DNA of 64,000 bases, from positions 501,588,544 to 501,652,543 of the forward strand of contig NC_053037.3 in assembly GCF_002575655.3 (NCBI RefSeq), given 5' to 3'. Under the pieces are notes generated by a model, which was given only the letters and a program-made list of their open reading frames with translations, did no database searches and was not told the origin of the DNA. Below, piece after piece: positions 36,964 to 48,000 of the stretch. This stretch comes from Aegilops tauschii subsp. strangulata. Its lineage: Eukaryota > Streptophyta > Magnoliopsida > Poales > Poaceae. How positions within the stretch are numbered: the stretch's first letter is position 1; each line of letters begins with the position of its first letter. A program made the position numbers and the translations under genes.

Positions 36964-38309
36964 TCAGCAGTCATAGTCAAATGGATCGTTCAGGTCCATA
37001 GAATGAACATCCTGGGTCGTAAAATTTACTGGATTATGACCACAATATGTTGTAAATAGAAGCCCGACACGTTCAAAAGCTCTTTTTCCCACCTGAAACT
37101 CCTTTTTTTGCTCTTCGACATACCCATCCGTCAAAACCATGCTGCTGATAAACTTAAGGCCGATGGACAATAGTAACCTCGCATTCAGCAGGAAGAATGT
37201 GACAAATCTTGTGTTTGCACGGTTGGCTACATATCGTTCTAGCGTTATTGTCTTCAATCGAATCTCATGAGAAGTGAGAAAATCTCGATGCTTACGAATC
37301 CACCGATTGGTTATAACTTTCTTACCCCGTCCTGTTGCCTAAATAGACATGAAGATTGAAAACAGTTAAGGTCTAAAAGAAGAGTGTCGAAAGAGCAACA
37401 GCTGAACGGTTAATTCTAGTACACTATATGCGGGCTTCCAATGTGCGTGAAATTATCACCTTTATATACAACTTCTCCAGACATAGAAAGCATTGTAGCA
37501 AGCCAATAATCTTGTTCAGATCAAAACTATTCATTTGGGTATATAAGATCTTGACAGAATCCAGCACCATTGATAGGCCATCCATGGAGAAACTCTTCAT
37601 TGAGCATAGAACATAATATTAGTACAAAATGTGTACTCCAAGATGATATATAAATTATGCGCAGAAATTTAAAATGCAGCTTATGGTTACAAGTGTAGAT
37701 GATAATATAAAGTACCTGAAGAACTGTCTGGTAGGTAGCACAGCGCAAAGGTGGCGGTGTGGAGAGAGGACGAAACCGCGAGATGGACATCGGTGCTGAG
37801 GGCACAAGTTCATGGCGTTCGGTATGTGGTATGTGATTTCCAGGGGAATAGTAGAACTCAAGCAGCCGTAGTTCTGTGAATTCAGGGGATTTCAGCCAGG
37901 CGTCCACCGTGCAGGGCATGGTATGCTTGCTCAGGTAGCATGACGGGATGCAGAGGCTTTGTACGGAGCCCTGGTGGGAGGAGATGATGGCTCTGGGGAT
38001 TTCAAAATCATTGAAGAGAGATAGCTGACGACAGTCGAGATTAAGGGGCATGGCGCGCCATAGAGGGCGCCACTGAATTGAGAGGACTTGGGTGCGGCAG
38101 CAATCCTTGGTGGGGAGAAGCGAGATGATCTCCCCAAGGACGGCGTCCGGGAGATCGCTGATGCGGTCCACCCGAGATTCTACGGGTTCCTGGGATTCGG
38201 TGGGGGCGGGGTCGCCGCTTCTCCCCGCGCTGCCGGGTGCGGGATCTACAACAGGCATCACCGCTGGCGGGAGCCTCATCTTCTTCGCGCTGGGGTCAGC
38301 CGACTCCAT
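36964..38309 (-). CDS. F-box protein with FBD domain, inside the CACTA element
   Basis: Three exons on the minus strand: 38309-37716 (198 codons), 37594-37460 (45 codons), 37338-36964 (124 codons plus stop), both introns GT-AG and phase 0. No stop or frameshift; product about 367 residues. The F-box is at about residues 47-87 (RVDRISDLPDAVLGEIISLL, then Trp residues). After an LRR-like part (LKSPEFTELRLLEFY), exon 2 gives LEKLYIK, and exon 3 an FBD-like HEIRLKTITLERYVAN...NARLL. F-box/FBD proteins are putative SCF ubiquitin-ligase adaptors. The LRR region is short for the family, which suggests an internal deletion. Start chosen at MESADPSAKK; an upstream in-frame ATG at 38426 also exists. 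Confidence 0.78.
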
Positions 38310-39069
38310 TTTCCTCGAGGGCGTCGCGTCGTGCTCACGGATTTGAGCAGAGTAACGAATGACGAGCCTAGTTGTAGTGCGAGCGAAGAAGAAGGGGAGC
38401 TGGGGGTTTTCGGTAGGAGTGAGCAAGAAGGGGAGCTGGGGTTTTCTGTAGGAGTGAGGTCAGGAATTTGGGGGTACGAGTGGAGCAAGCTGACGTGAGG
38501 TGGGTGGGAGCGAGGAGGAAGAATAGCACCCATGTTTTTTTTGGGGGGGGGGGGGGGGCGGTGTGCTGGGTGTGGGTAGCGCCTCTCATTCAGTAAATAT
38601 ATGGGCTTTGGAATTGATTTTACTATTTACTAGTGTGGATGGGCTGTTTTGTCTTGGGCCCAGAGAAACAATTACTACTAGTACAGTGGAGACACTCTAC
38701 AGCTACAAAGAAAAACAATTACTACTAGTACAGTGGAGACACTCTACCGCTTCTGGCTCCTCCTAGGTCATTGAAACGTATCCCTCTACTAAATGCCGTT
38801 ATACTTTTGTTCACCGACATGCGGGCGATGCAGCGCACGGGCCCAAATGCCATCCACCAAATTAGAAGGCAGTATGCAGGCAGAGAGCCACCCCGGTCGT
38901 AGGAGGGCAGTAACGAGCCGTCGTATCACAAAACCCCACCTCCCCGCAGTCTAAGTTTGACGGACGAAGCAACCATCATTTCACTCTTCGCTGAATCCCG
39001 TTCTCCCTCACCGTCTTCAAGAAAGACAACACTCGCATCTGCCACTGTTCTTCTCTCCGAACGAAGGGA
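38310..39069 (+). other. F-box gene promoter and spacer
   Basis: Between divergent genes (F-box leftward, unknown gene rightward), so a possible bidirectional promoter. Contains T8G16 (38535-38558), a 47-bp-period duplication (38666-38700 and 38713-38747) and, at 38945-38995, sequence related in reverse complement to 44070-44100. Confidence 0.55.
38666..38747 (+). repeat. tandem duplication, 35-bp core, 47-bp period
   Basis: AAACAATTACTACTAGTACA continuing through gtggagacactctac occurs at 38666-38700 and exactly again at 38713-38747. Confidence 0.95.
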
Positions 39070-39219
39070 AGGTAAGGGGATCCGTGATGTTGGTATATTT
39101 TCGTTCAGAGAAAAAAAAGAACTTTTGCAAAGCACTAACCGATCCTCACTCTCTTTTTTCTTTCATTGTCATTGCGATTGTGTTTTCCTTTCAGTGGTCT
39201 CCTAGTATTCGTCAGTTTC

Positions 39220-40054
39220 ATGATGGACCAAGGAGAACCAGGCAAAGATCTGCCAATATTGGAGCAGATGCGGGAGGCTGATCCCCACGAGACAGAGAGC
39301 TCCAAGAAGATGGAGGCAACCACCGAGACGACCCCAGATACGCTCACGGCCACTACTGAGATGGTCAACGCCCCGTTTGAGGTTATAGCCCCTGTGGCAC
39401 TGCAGGAGCAGTTTTCCCCATTCGAGGATGTGTCCCCCCCCCCCCCGCTGAGCTGCCCAAGGTGATTTCCTTCTTTGCCGATCTCGATTGTGGTTTTTCA
39501 TCTAAGTATGTGGTGATTTTTTTAGAAAAGGAAGTATGTGGTGATTAATAATGCAAAATTTTATTAGCTTCGATGCCATGCTATACATAGTGATTTAAAT
39601 AACTTGTGTTTCTTATACTGAAAAGTAATTCAGAATTTGTTTCTGTTTCAATTAGAGCCCTGATGCAGACAAGGATTGTGTGGTTGTACATGCCACTCGC
39701 TATGAGGCGGACGACGTGATTATACGCACTGGGAAAATAGAGTTCTTACGCTGTTGGATCCTGGAAGCCATTTGCGGTTATACCAATGAAGAGTTGTATT
39801 CCAGCCTCACTGTTGTCAGGCGTGTTGTCCAGGGTGTACTGAAGCACAAGAAGTTCAAAGCTACTCCTTCGTTTGTGAGGCATACTGTTCTTGTCAAGCT
39901 TACGCAGGAAGATGACATGGCATGCCTCCACAAACAAGTTTATCAGTGGCAAGGCCGCAAGGTTGTCTTCATGAAGGTTCACAGGATTGAGCTACTGCGG
40001 GACGTCCTCGATGATGTTCATGGCAAGGCCCGTCTTGTGTCCAACCCAAATTAG
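39220..40054 (+). CDS. unidentified two-exon gene inside the CACTA element
   Basis: Exon 1 39220-39461 (MMDQGEPGKDLPILEQ start), GT-AG intron, exon 2 39656-40054 (132 residues plus stop). A 5' UTR intron is likely: donor at 39071, acceptor at 39193. Exon 1 is acidic and Thr/Pro-rich. Exon 2 is compact and looks folded: CVVVHATRYEADDVIIR, then basic VVRRVVQGVLKHKKFK, ending VHRIELLRDVLDDVHGK. Exon 1 ends out of phase with exon 2; it would join in frame if the C-run at 39434-39446 were one base longer, so the break is probably a homopolymer change or read error. I recognise no family. It could be a captured host gene or a transposon-specific gene. Confidence 0.5.
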
Positions 40055-41510
40055 ATCGAGGCATGAAATAGTTGCCCCAGCTAGTGTTTAATAGTAGTTT
40101 GGATTGTGTCTAATTATCCGAACCTTGCCTGTTATCAACCCCGCTGGGGCTAGTACTCTGTTTGAATCCGTCTATGGGAACTGCTGCTACTTTTGTGTGC
40201 CCGTGAATCATGTGAGAACCATCGTAATTGTTGCCGAAACAGATGCGTCCTCACTAGTTTTTTCATGAATATGGCATGGTAAGACATAAGTTGTCACGGT
40301 TTATCATATGAGCAGTGTTTTTTTTGATCTAATAGAGCACTCATTCGAGAACCGTGCGCCGACGTATACATAAGTACTTGTAAACACTGTCGGTGCTACC
40401 CCACTTGTAAGCAGTTGTGCAAAACACGGCACATTGGCTCAGCTCGCTTCAACACTAGGCTATCGACCATCTAACAATCAACAATCTGTTGTCTGACATA
40501 TAAGCAACTATGTATCTTGTTACAGTGGTTCATGCAGTTAATTGAGGCCACAATGTAATAAATTCCGAACGTTCACACGCTAGTCCAGCGCTCATGTGGA
40601 ACACTCACATTAAACTCGTCTTCATAAAAACTTGAAAATCATAAGTTAAGCAATTTTATACATCTCAATGATTCATAGAACATAACAAACATATACTAGT
40701 TCACAGCAAAAGACAAAGTTGTGAGAAGATTTACAAATCAGGAAAAAACTAGCAAGGCTTCTCTGAGCAAAGGGCCTCCCGGCAGGATTAAATTTCCTGG
40801 AGTTCACTCCGGTTTTTTCTTGTTGCCACCATCCAGGGTTAGGTTCTCTCATTCCAGAATAACCAATTATAATTGTGGTATCAGCTGGAATGCTGAACTG
40901 AACCATGCAGTGTACTGACCAGCTGAAATGCTTGTGCATTCCACTAAATTTAAGCACCACTATTTGCAGCAATAAGCACACCACAATGCCTCTTGTCCGC
41001 GCACCAGTCCAAAAACCTGCCGTGCAGCCGTGCCAGCTAGTCCTCGGTCCATGGATGAACTGGTAGAAAGTGCATGCCGGACTAGGATGTAGTTGTTTTC
41101 GCTCATCCCTGCACTGCAATCAGGAAGTAAAACGTACGAATCAGCTTCTTTTAGATTGCGTTGGTCATTCTACCTTAGTTACTACCAATGTAGGGATACC
41201 TTGAAGACGGGAGGTTAGACGACGACAACGAGGGATAGCCATCTCATTTTGCGCAGTTGTACTAAAACTGAGGTGTGTGCTTTTGATTGCGCGGATAGAA
41301 ACGATACAGAGACAGACATCCCGAAACGATATGGAGACAGACGTCCCTGTTTGCGCAAATACGAAATACGGTTATTTAAACAGTGACAAATATTACTACT
41401 TTCCCCCGTTTCCTCTTAGAACGAAGTCCTAGATTCATGCTACAGCTTTCCCACTTTCTTCCCTGTTTGAACCAACGCTTTGAGTCGACTGTATGAACTA
41501 GCTTTACTTC
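40055..41510 (+). other. intergenic, no supported gene
   Basis: A minus-strand open frame of 148 codons at 40673-41119 lacks recognisable domains and has mixed composition; not called. Mostly AT-rich sequence within the CACTA element. Confidence 0.5.
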
Positions 41511-42540
41511 TAATAATAGTAGAAGTCTAGGTGGCTTTGGAACAGCGGACGGAAGTAGAAAAGGATCCACACGAAGGGAGCTGGGGCGGTAGAGCAAGGC
41601 AGGTTTCGAAGGAATATATACCTGAGCGTCGTCGGCATGTGGCAAAGACGGCGTCGGGAGGCCGCATCTTGGCCACAATACCGCAGGGAGGAAGAAGGGG
41701 TCGGAGGCCCTCCCGAGCCGGCGCTCTCGGAGAGAACGGCACGGCCGCCGATCGGGACGCGCGGGCAGCCGTTGTTCTCCTCCCTCGCCTCCGACGACAG
41801 CATGAATGATTCACCTACACCCCTGCCCCGGTCGAGGTTGTCCGGCCGGATTTGTGACCAGCCGTGAGCTGAGAGAGAGTGTGGCCACCTATGTGTTGCT
41901 TAGATCTGGAGAGCATGAGAGAGTGAACGAGAGGAACCCTAGTAAAGCAAGCGCTAAGGCCCCTGCTTTTATATATAGTGGAGTGATTTTGTTGTACCAG
42001 CTTCAAAAAAATGCGCTCCTACGTGTACCCGCGAGTGGGTGTGAGAGAACTAGTGCGTGCGTGCACCGCTTCTCTTCGTGAGAGTACAATATACTATGCC
42101 CAAAGAACGTTCGCCGCAAGAGTAATAGTATAAGTGTGTGACGTGTGAGCTAAAATAAAATGTGTGGGCCGTCTTTTGTTTTTTAGAAGTTCTGAGGGTA
42201 GGGTGTGAAGAGCACATATGTGCGTGACGTCTACCTGGAGATAGACGGTGGGTGCGACGTGCGAGTCTGTGAGAGGACTCGGGAGAGTCATGACTCGTGA
42301 GGGTGCGTGTGCATGAGAGAGAGGGGGCGCGTATCAATGCAATGCATGTGTCCGTAAATCATTATCCGACAAACGTTCGCCACAAGCCTTTTCCTGATGA
42401 ACGCCGTAAGAACCGTTAGATCGGCATCAGATAGTGTCAGTTTTGCCATGTCATTTAACAGAACAGCCACTCCTCCTACACACAAATCTTCCACGTGAGT
42501 GTTAGCAACTGCTGTATGCTCCCTCCGTTCCGAAATGCAG
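41511..42540 (+). other. GC-rich then GT-rich segment, no supported gene
   Basis: At 41520-41815 it is GC-rich with several overlapping open frames on both strands and no domain; possibly a broken gene 5' end on the minus strand. At 42000-42330 there is a stretch (cgtgtacccgcg, gtgcgtgcaccgcttctcttc) that recurs near 48190-48260. CTCCCTCCGTTCCGAAATGC at 42520 is a lone Stowaway-like end. Confidence 0.45.
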
Positions 42541-43640
42541 TGCATATAGCTTTATTGAAAATTCGAACCTCGCAAACTTTTACCGAGTTTTCGTGTACCA
42601 AATTGCACATGTAGAATACCATGTATATATCATTTCATTCATCTTCGAGAGGTAACTATAAAGATGGGTGAGCAGTCTACAAAGAAAGACCATCGTATCA
42701 CCCGCAGCAATTTCAAGCATCCTTTAGTGTCGAGGAATATCATAGGAACTCTATATGATATGATTTTTATAGGATTTTTACTTTAGAGCCAATTGGTTCA
42801 GAGGAATAGATTCATATACTCCACATTTCAAAGGAAATAAACATGATATCATTTCTATAGCTTTAGAGCCACTTGGTTCATATGAATGGATTCCTATACA
42901 TGTCATCTTTAGCGTATATTCAATAGAAAAGTTCCTATGATATGAACCAAATTACATCTCTTTTCTAATCCCTCCTCATAGAAATTGAGATACGTGTCAT
43001 CTCTAGATTCAATAGAAAAGTTCCTATGATGTGAACCAAATGACATCTCTTTTCCAATCCCTACTCATAGGAATTGAGATGCTCCATGTCATCTCTTTCC
43101 CTACAACTTCCACGTATACATCTTCTATTCCTAAATAGATAGTACAACCCACTAGTAGATTTTTTCCAAAGCATGCAACTATGGCACAAGAACTATATAG
43201 TGTGCCAATAACTTTGAAAGACGGTCGCTGGATGAAGCTACTCCGACAGTGCAGAGATAGGCAAATCCGAGCACTACTGGCCGTTGGATATCATAAACAT
43301 TCCACCAGATATGCCACATGTACAATTTAGAAGACTCCATGGTTGAACTTAAGCATAATGCACAAACCTCAAAACACAAGCACTTCTCCTTTGTTCTAGA
43401 ATCTTTTGTATCATAATTGATTATTTTTTCTAAATGAATTGCCATTATTTGTTTTTTACTTTATGATTTACAATGCACAACCCCATGAATCTTAACATTT
43501 TTATAAAACTAATTGATTTTGAATGAGATGAACTATAAGAACTAAACGAACATCTACATCATGCATATATGACTCAAAGCTTTACATGCTATAGTGTGTA
43601 TTTATTCATAATTTGGTTTTGAAATCTCATGCATTCAATA
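42541..43640 (+). other. AT-rich segment with tandem duplications
   Basis: CAATAGAAAAGTTCCTATGA begins two 89-bp copies at 42921 and 43010. A second pair (tagagccaMttggttcat) lies near 42785 and 42865. The words resemble ends of small non-autonomous DNA transposons, but no clean inverted repeat was resolved. No gene. Confidence 0.55.
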
Positions 43641-45117
43641 CATGTGTACCTTACTAGTTTTGAGTAGAGTAGAAAATTTCACGCGGCCCCGGGTATATAA
43701 AATTCAGGGCCCATGCATCATTGCCTTTCGGTCGAACCTACGTCCACAATTTTTTGTACGTACTATATCTCCACTTGTCCCGAACCCAAAATGCTGTCTC
43801 GTTCCCGTAAAACCAAGCGGCCCACACATATTTAAGGCATCGACTCGAACCCCTTTACTACGACGTGGCCCCGCACGCCGTAGTACTCGTACAAACCCTA
43901 CCGCCGCACTCATCATCGGTTTTGTCCAAGAGGACGAGGGAGAAGCCGATTTGTAGTGGAGGCGCTTTCAAAAAAAAGGATCTGTAGTGGAGACCCCTAC
44001 CCTAGGGTGCCCTAGGTAGCTGCCGCACGCATCATTGTTTTCTCTTTTCTTTATGCTCTTGCGCCCTAGAGTGAAATGATGGTTGCTTCGTCCGTCCAAC
44101 TTAATGCGGGAAAGGTGGGGCTTTGTGATTTGACCCCTCATCGCTCATTTTCTACTACTGCGGCACTACGACCGGGGTGCCTCCAATTCCAACCGCTGCT
44201 CCGAACTGTAATTTGGTGCATCGCACGTGCAACAAGACGGTGGATGAGCCACATGTCGGCCAAAGGGGTCCTGTTAAGTGTGTCGCCATTTCGTGTGTGG
44301 ACTGACCATGCTTGAGTTGCTACGCCAACACGACAGGAGCAGCCTACCACTTGGTTTTGCTCCTTGGTGAATCCCGACTATATTGATCTAAAAAGATACG
44401 TGCTGAACTACCCTCTCCTTAGGCGTCTCGGTTTATAGGGCCTGCACGTAGTTCTAGGTCATCCATTTGACTAACTAAATATGAGTTACTATGTCACAAA
44501 AAGTATATCATTGGATTCTTAAGCGGATGTAGTTGTATTTAAAAGTCGAGGGCGGGGCTTTTACTATGCGGTAGGCGGGGCAGTTCCGCCTAGTCGGTTC
44601 GACAGAGACGCGAGAAGACGAGGGAGTAGGCTGCTGCAAACGTAGGGCTGTGTGATTTGACAGCGAGTTACTGCTGGACAGGTGGGGCCCCGTGATTTGA
44701 CTTGCCATTATCATTTTAACTGCGGCGCACCGATTCCTGACCACCTCCATACATGTGCCTCTCCCAATGCTCCACCATGTAGTAGAGGCTGGCTCTTGCA
44801 TGAGAGCCCACTTCTCCACTTTTTCCTTTCCTCTCTTTCCTCCACATATGCAAAAATGCCATGTAAAGCGCACTATTGTACTTACTTTTGCTTGCTCCTA
44901 CAGGTGCTTAAGCTTGCCACATAGGCATAAAGTCTGATGTGGCAAGTTAATCAAGAAGAGAGAGACTAGTTTGGTGACCCGAGGAAGAAACGGTGCTAAG
45001 CGCGTGTACCTAGGTGAAAAGACAATTTTGAGTCTGTAGCTAATTAAATGAAGCAAACTTAGCAACACCATTTCATTGGAAGAGGTCACTCCTTGGCAAA
45101 TGCAATAAATACTAGTA
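43641..45117 (+). other. interspersed CACTA-internal repeats, no supported gene
   Basis: The segment 44070-44310 (gattgctt/ggttgcttcgtccgtc, then gtgatttgac) is related to 47030-47210 and partly to 44640-44740. No convincing coding sequence. Confidence 0.5.
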
Positions 45118-45198
45118 CTCCCTGTGTCCCATAATATAAGAACGTTTTTGGCACTACACTAGTGTCAAAAACGTTCTTATATTATGGGACGGAGGGAG
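45118..45198. mobile_element. Stowaway MITE (Thalos-like)
   Basis: 81 bp, almost a perfect hairpin: CTCCCTGTGTCCCATAATAT at the left and its near inverse ending GGGACGGAGGGAG at the right, meeting in gacactagtgtag-type sequence. Flanked by TA at 45116-45117 and 45199-45200, the Tc1/mariner target site. Confidence 0.93.
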
Positions 45199-45376
45199 TA
45201 CGAAGAAAGAGATAGAGAGGAGTAAAAAATACACTTATAGCCAACCTTATAGCCAACCTTGTTGTAGTATGAGTGACTAAGTGATGACTATTTATGACAT
45301 GCCAACATCAGATAGGTTAACGCACCATGTTAAATCTCCAAGGGCGCGAGCGACGCGACGGTCGTGGTAGGCGCGA

Positions 45377-45549
45377 CCATGATACGGGCTGCTGGCAGCC
45401 CTTGGATCTGAGATCAAACGGTCGCATGCTAAGTTGCTGAAAATTTGCAGAATAACCCTCCAGGATAGGATATTCACCCATAGGTCTAGAATCACGCCAT
45501 GCAACCGTTCGATCTCAGATCCAAGGGCTCTCGGAAGCCCGTATCATGG
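45377..45549. mobile_element. foldback element with ~48-bp inverted repeats
   Basis: CCATGATACGGGCT, six variable bases, AGCCCTTGGATCTGAGATC, then AACGGTYGCATG at 45377-45426; the inverse occupies 45498-45549. The two arms differ mainly in the six-base internal block and single sites. Loop about 72 bp. No obvious flanking duplication, so the class is unknown. It ends ~150 bp before the exonuclease start codon. Confidence 0.8.
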
Positions 45550-45702
45550 GAGAATGGAAAGCCACTACCCTGCCGTTCGCACGCTGGCAGTTCGCTCCTA
45601 CTCGTCCCCGCACGTCCTTCAATACTACAGCGGTTCGCTCCTAGTCGTCTCGTCCATTCACATTACGGTAGTTCCACTAATCCTAACCCTCCTCCCAAAT
45701 CC

Positions 45703-46422
45703 ATGGCGTCCCAAATCTCCACGATCGGCGGTGAGTACAAGGTTAGAACCATCACCGGCGATGAGTTCGACGTCATCTACACCCGTTCTTCCGTGACGGT
45801 GAAAGGATGCCTTTCTCGGTTCAGACGCATGTTCGAAAACTCAGATGATGAGTGGGTCGCTGGGCTAGATGTTGAGTACACCACAGTCCTGGGACGAGAG
45901 AAGGATCTAAAGGACGAAGAGAGGAAGAAGCCCGCCGTGATCCAGGTTGGCGTACATAATGTTTGCTTGGACTACCACATATGCCATGCCGACGTTGAGT
46001 GCCAGGATTTTAAGAACTTCCTCAAGGACAAAATAGTGAAATTTGTTACTGTAGACTTTAAGAACGACAAAGAAGTCCTGGGTCGGATGGGCCTCGTTGT
46101 AGGCAACCCCTTCGACCTCCAGAAGAATTGGCTGGTGCCCTCTCGTCAGCCTTCAATGCTGACCCTGGCAGGAGCCATGGTTCATCCTTCGTACCGTAAA
46201 CTGGAGAAACATCATTACACGTTTCATCGTCATGCATGGCAGCGAAATGTACTAGATATAGACCACATCCACTACGCTGCAATGGATGGCTACCTTTGTT
46301 TCAATATCTACAAGGGTTGGATGAAGAGCAACAGCCAAGTGTGCGGTTCAAGCAAAGAAGTATCGGCCAAGAGGAAGAGGGACAAGGACGAAGTCCAGGA
46401 CGTGGACGAGAACTCGGAGTAA
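45703..46422 (+). CDS. 3'-5' exonuclease, DEDDy / Werner-like, single exon, intact
   Basis: 239 residues, no introns, stops or shifts. Start MASQISTIGG in a good plant context (TCCATGGCG). Exo I: GLDVEY (Asp56, Glu58). IQVGVHNVCLDYHI follows, the usual beta strand. Exo II: VTVDFKNDKEVL (Asp122). Exo III: HYAAMDGYLCFNIY (Tyr191, Asp195). All four acidic residues and the Tyr are present, so activity is plausible. The C-terminus is Lys/Arg/Glu-rich (AKRKRDKDE), possibly a nuclear signal. Small stand-alone proteins of this family degrade DNA or RNA from the 3' end in characterised members. It lies inside the CACTA element, so it is probably captured; the lack of introns could reflect the family or a retrocopy. 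Confidence 0.85.
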   Translation: MASQISTIGGEYKVRTITGDEFDVIYTRSSVTVKGCLSRFRRMFENSDDEWVAGLDVEYTTVLGREKDLKDEERKKPAVIQVGVHNVCLDYHICHADVECQDFKNFLKDKIVKFVTVDFKNDKEVLGRMGLVVGNPFDLQKNWLVPSRQPSMLTLAGAMVHPSYRKLEKHHYTFHRHAWQRNVLDIDHIHYAAMDGYLCFNIYKGWMKSNSQVCGSSKEVSAKRKRDKDEVQDVDENSE

Positions 46423-48000
46423 GGTGGCAGTGTCGTTGCTCATGGTGGTTCTAAACTTCTAATGCAGTGTCTACCGGATTAGTTGCATAGTTTAATTTCA
46501 GGTGTGCTTAGTTTAATTTGAGGGGTGTGTTGTGCTGAGCCCCCAGCAGAACTATGTTATGTTTCTTCTCGTTACTTTAACTCTTCAGTATGTACATCCT
46601 ACTAGTGTTTCTTTAATACAATTTAGAACCCCAATTAAGCACATACTAGCTTTTTTAATAGTACTATATGCATAATTTGGCGACGAGCGCTCTCTATATG
46701 TACCACCTTTTTTTAATTTTAATTTTTGCTCCATGGCGCAATCCATCGATAGTAGTACTGTACAAAAGTATACATTTTTTAAAAGGCTAGAGTACTGTTC
46801 ATCACATATATAGCCAGTTAAATTCTCAACCTAGAACGACGTGCATGCCATGTAGTAAACCGATACGGAGGAAGTATAGTAAAAATGAGGTGATTTTACC
46901 GAGCGATCGGCGGGGGAGCATGGCCTGTCATGCGGTCCCACGTGTCATGATGTACCAAGGCGATGCGCGTGTCCCTCTTGAGGCAGAAGCAATACTACGT
47001 GGTTTGAGATGATGGCGAACCGAAGTGTGAAATAATGATTGCTTCGTCCGTCTGGGAAGGTGCGGCATTGTGATTTGACGTCTCATTTCTCATTACTACT
47101 ACTGGGCCGGTACGAGTGGGGTGCGTCCCCCCTGCTGTTCTGCATTGTTATTTGGTGCTTGACACGTCGACCCGGTTGCTATATGTCCCACATGACGGCG
47201 ACAGGAAGTACATAATTCATGAAAGGGAGCGTCGACGGAGGAGTATACTACAGAATTCATGAAAGGGAGCGACTTAGTTTTGGAAAAATCTGTTTTTACG
47301 GAGTACGTACCCACTAGGGTTTATAGGGCTCATCTAAAAAACATTAGTTTTTTCCGTTTGATAAGTCTCAATTCTACTATACTAGTAGTAGTACCATTAC
47401 ATGTTGGATTTCGAGGTGCGTTAGATCACCCGACGCAAGCAGTGTCAAGAGGAAACTAACCAATGCATGTACAAGTTCATGGAAATTTAGTGGTCATTCA
47501 TGCATTCGTTCTAATTAATGCCTCGGTAAACATAACTTCTTGAGAAAAACGAGCGTACTAATTACTTATGCAAACTACGAAATTAATTCGACCACTCACC
47601 GTCTACCTTGGTTAGAGAGATTTTGAAATTGAGCCATAAACTGGAAAGGAGGGAGTAGTAACTTTTGTCTCAATTACTATTTGTGGCCTTGTATAGATGC
47701 AAAATGTTTTTTTATAGTGGCCTTGCATAAGTAAATGGAGGGAGTACTAACCAAAGTACGTAGTAGGGACGAGGAGTAAACGGAGGGAGTTGTAAAATTT
47801 TCTCCTCGTGCTGCGAGCCACCGCGCGCGTGGGCGAGGGAGCGGGCGTCAAGGCGTACAGTAGTAGTAGTACTACTACTACTACTACTCGTAAGCAAGCT
47901 TCACCTCATCCTGCGAGCGACCACGCCCGTGGGCGGGGGATACGGCATACTAAGCAAGCTTCTCCTCGTTCTGCGGGTTGACGGGACACATCAAAAGTAC
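46423..48000 (+). other. spacer with repeat scraps
   Basis: 3' flank of the exonuclease gene, then 47020-47210 related to 44070-44310, Stowaway-like GGAGGGAGT words (about 47650, 47730, 47780) and an AGT/ACT microsatellite. No gene supported. Confidence 0.5.
47858..47888. repeat. palindromic trinucleotide microsatellite
   Basis: (AGT)n followed directly by (ACT)n, so the tract can fold on itself. Confidence 0.9.

Noticed and set aside
40673..41119. 148-codon minus-strand frame
   Set aside because: No recognisable domain, and the composition does not look coding. Left as unassigned spacer.
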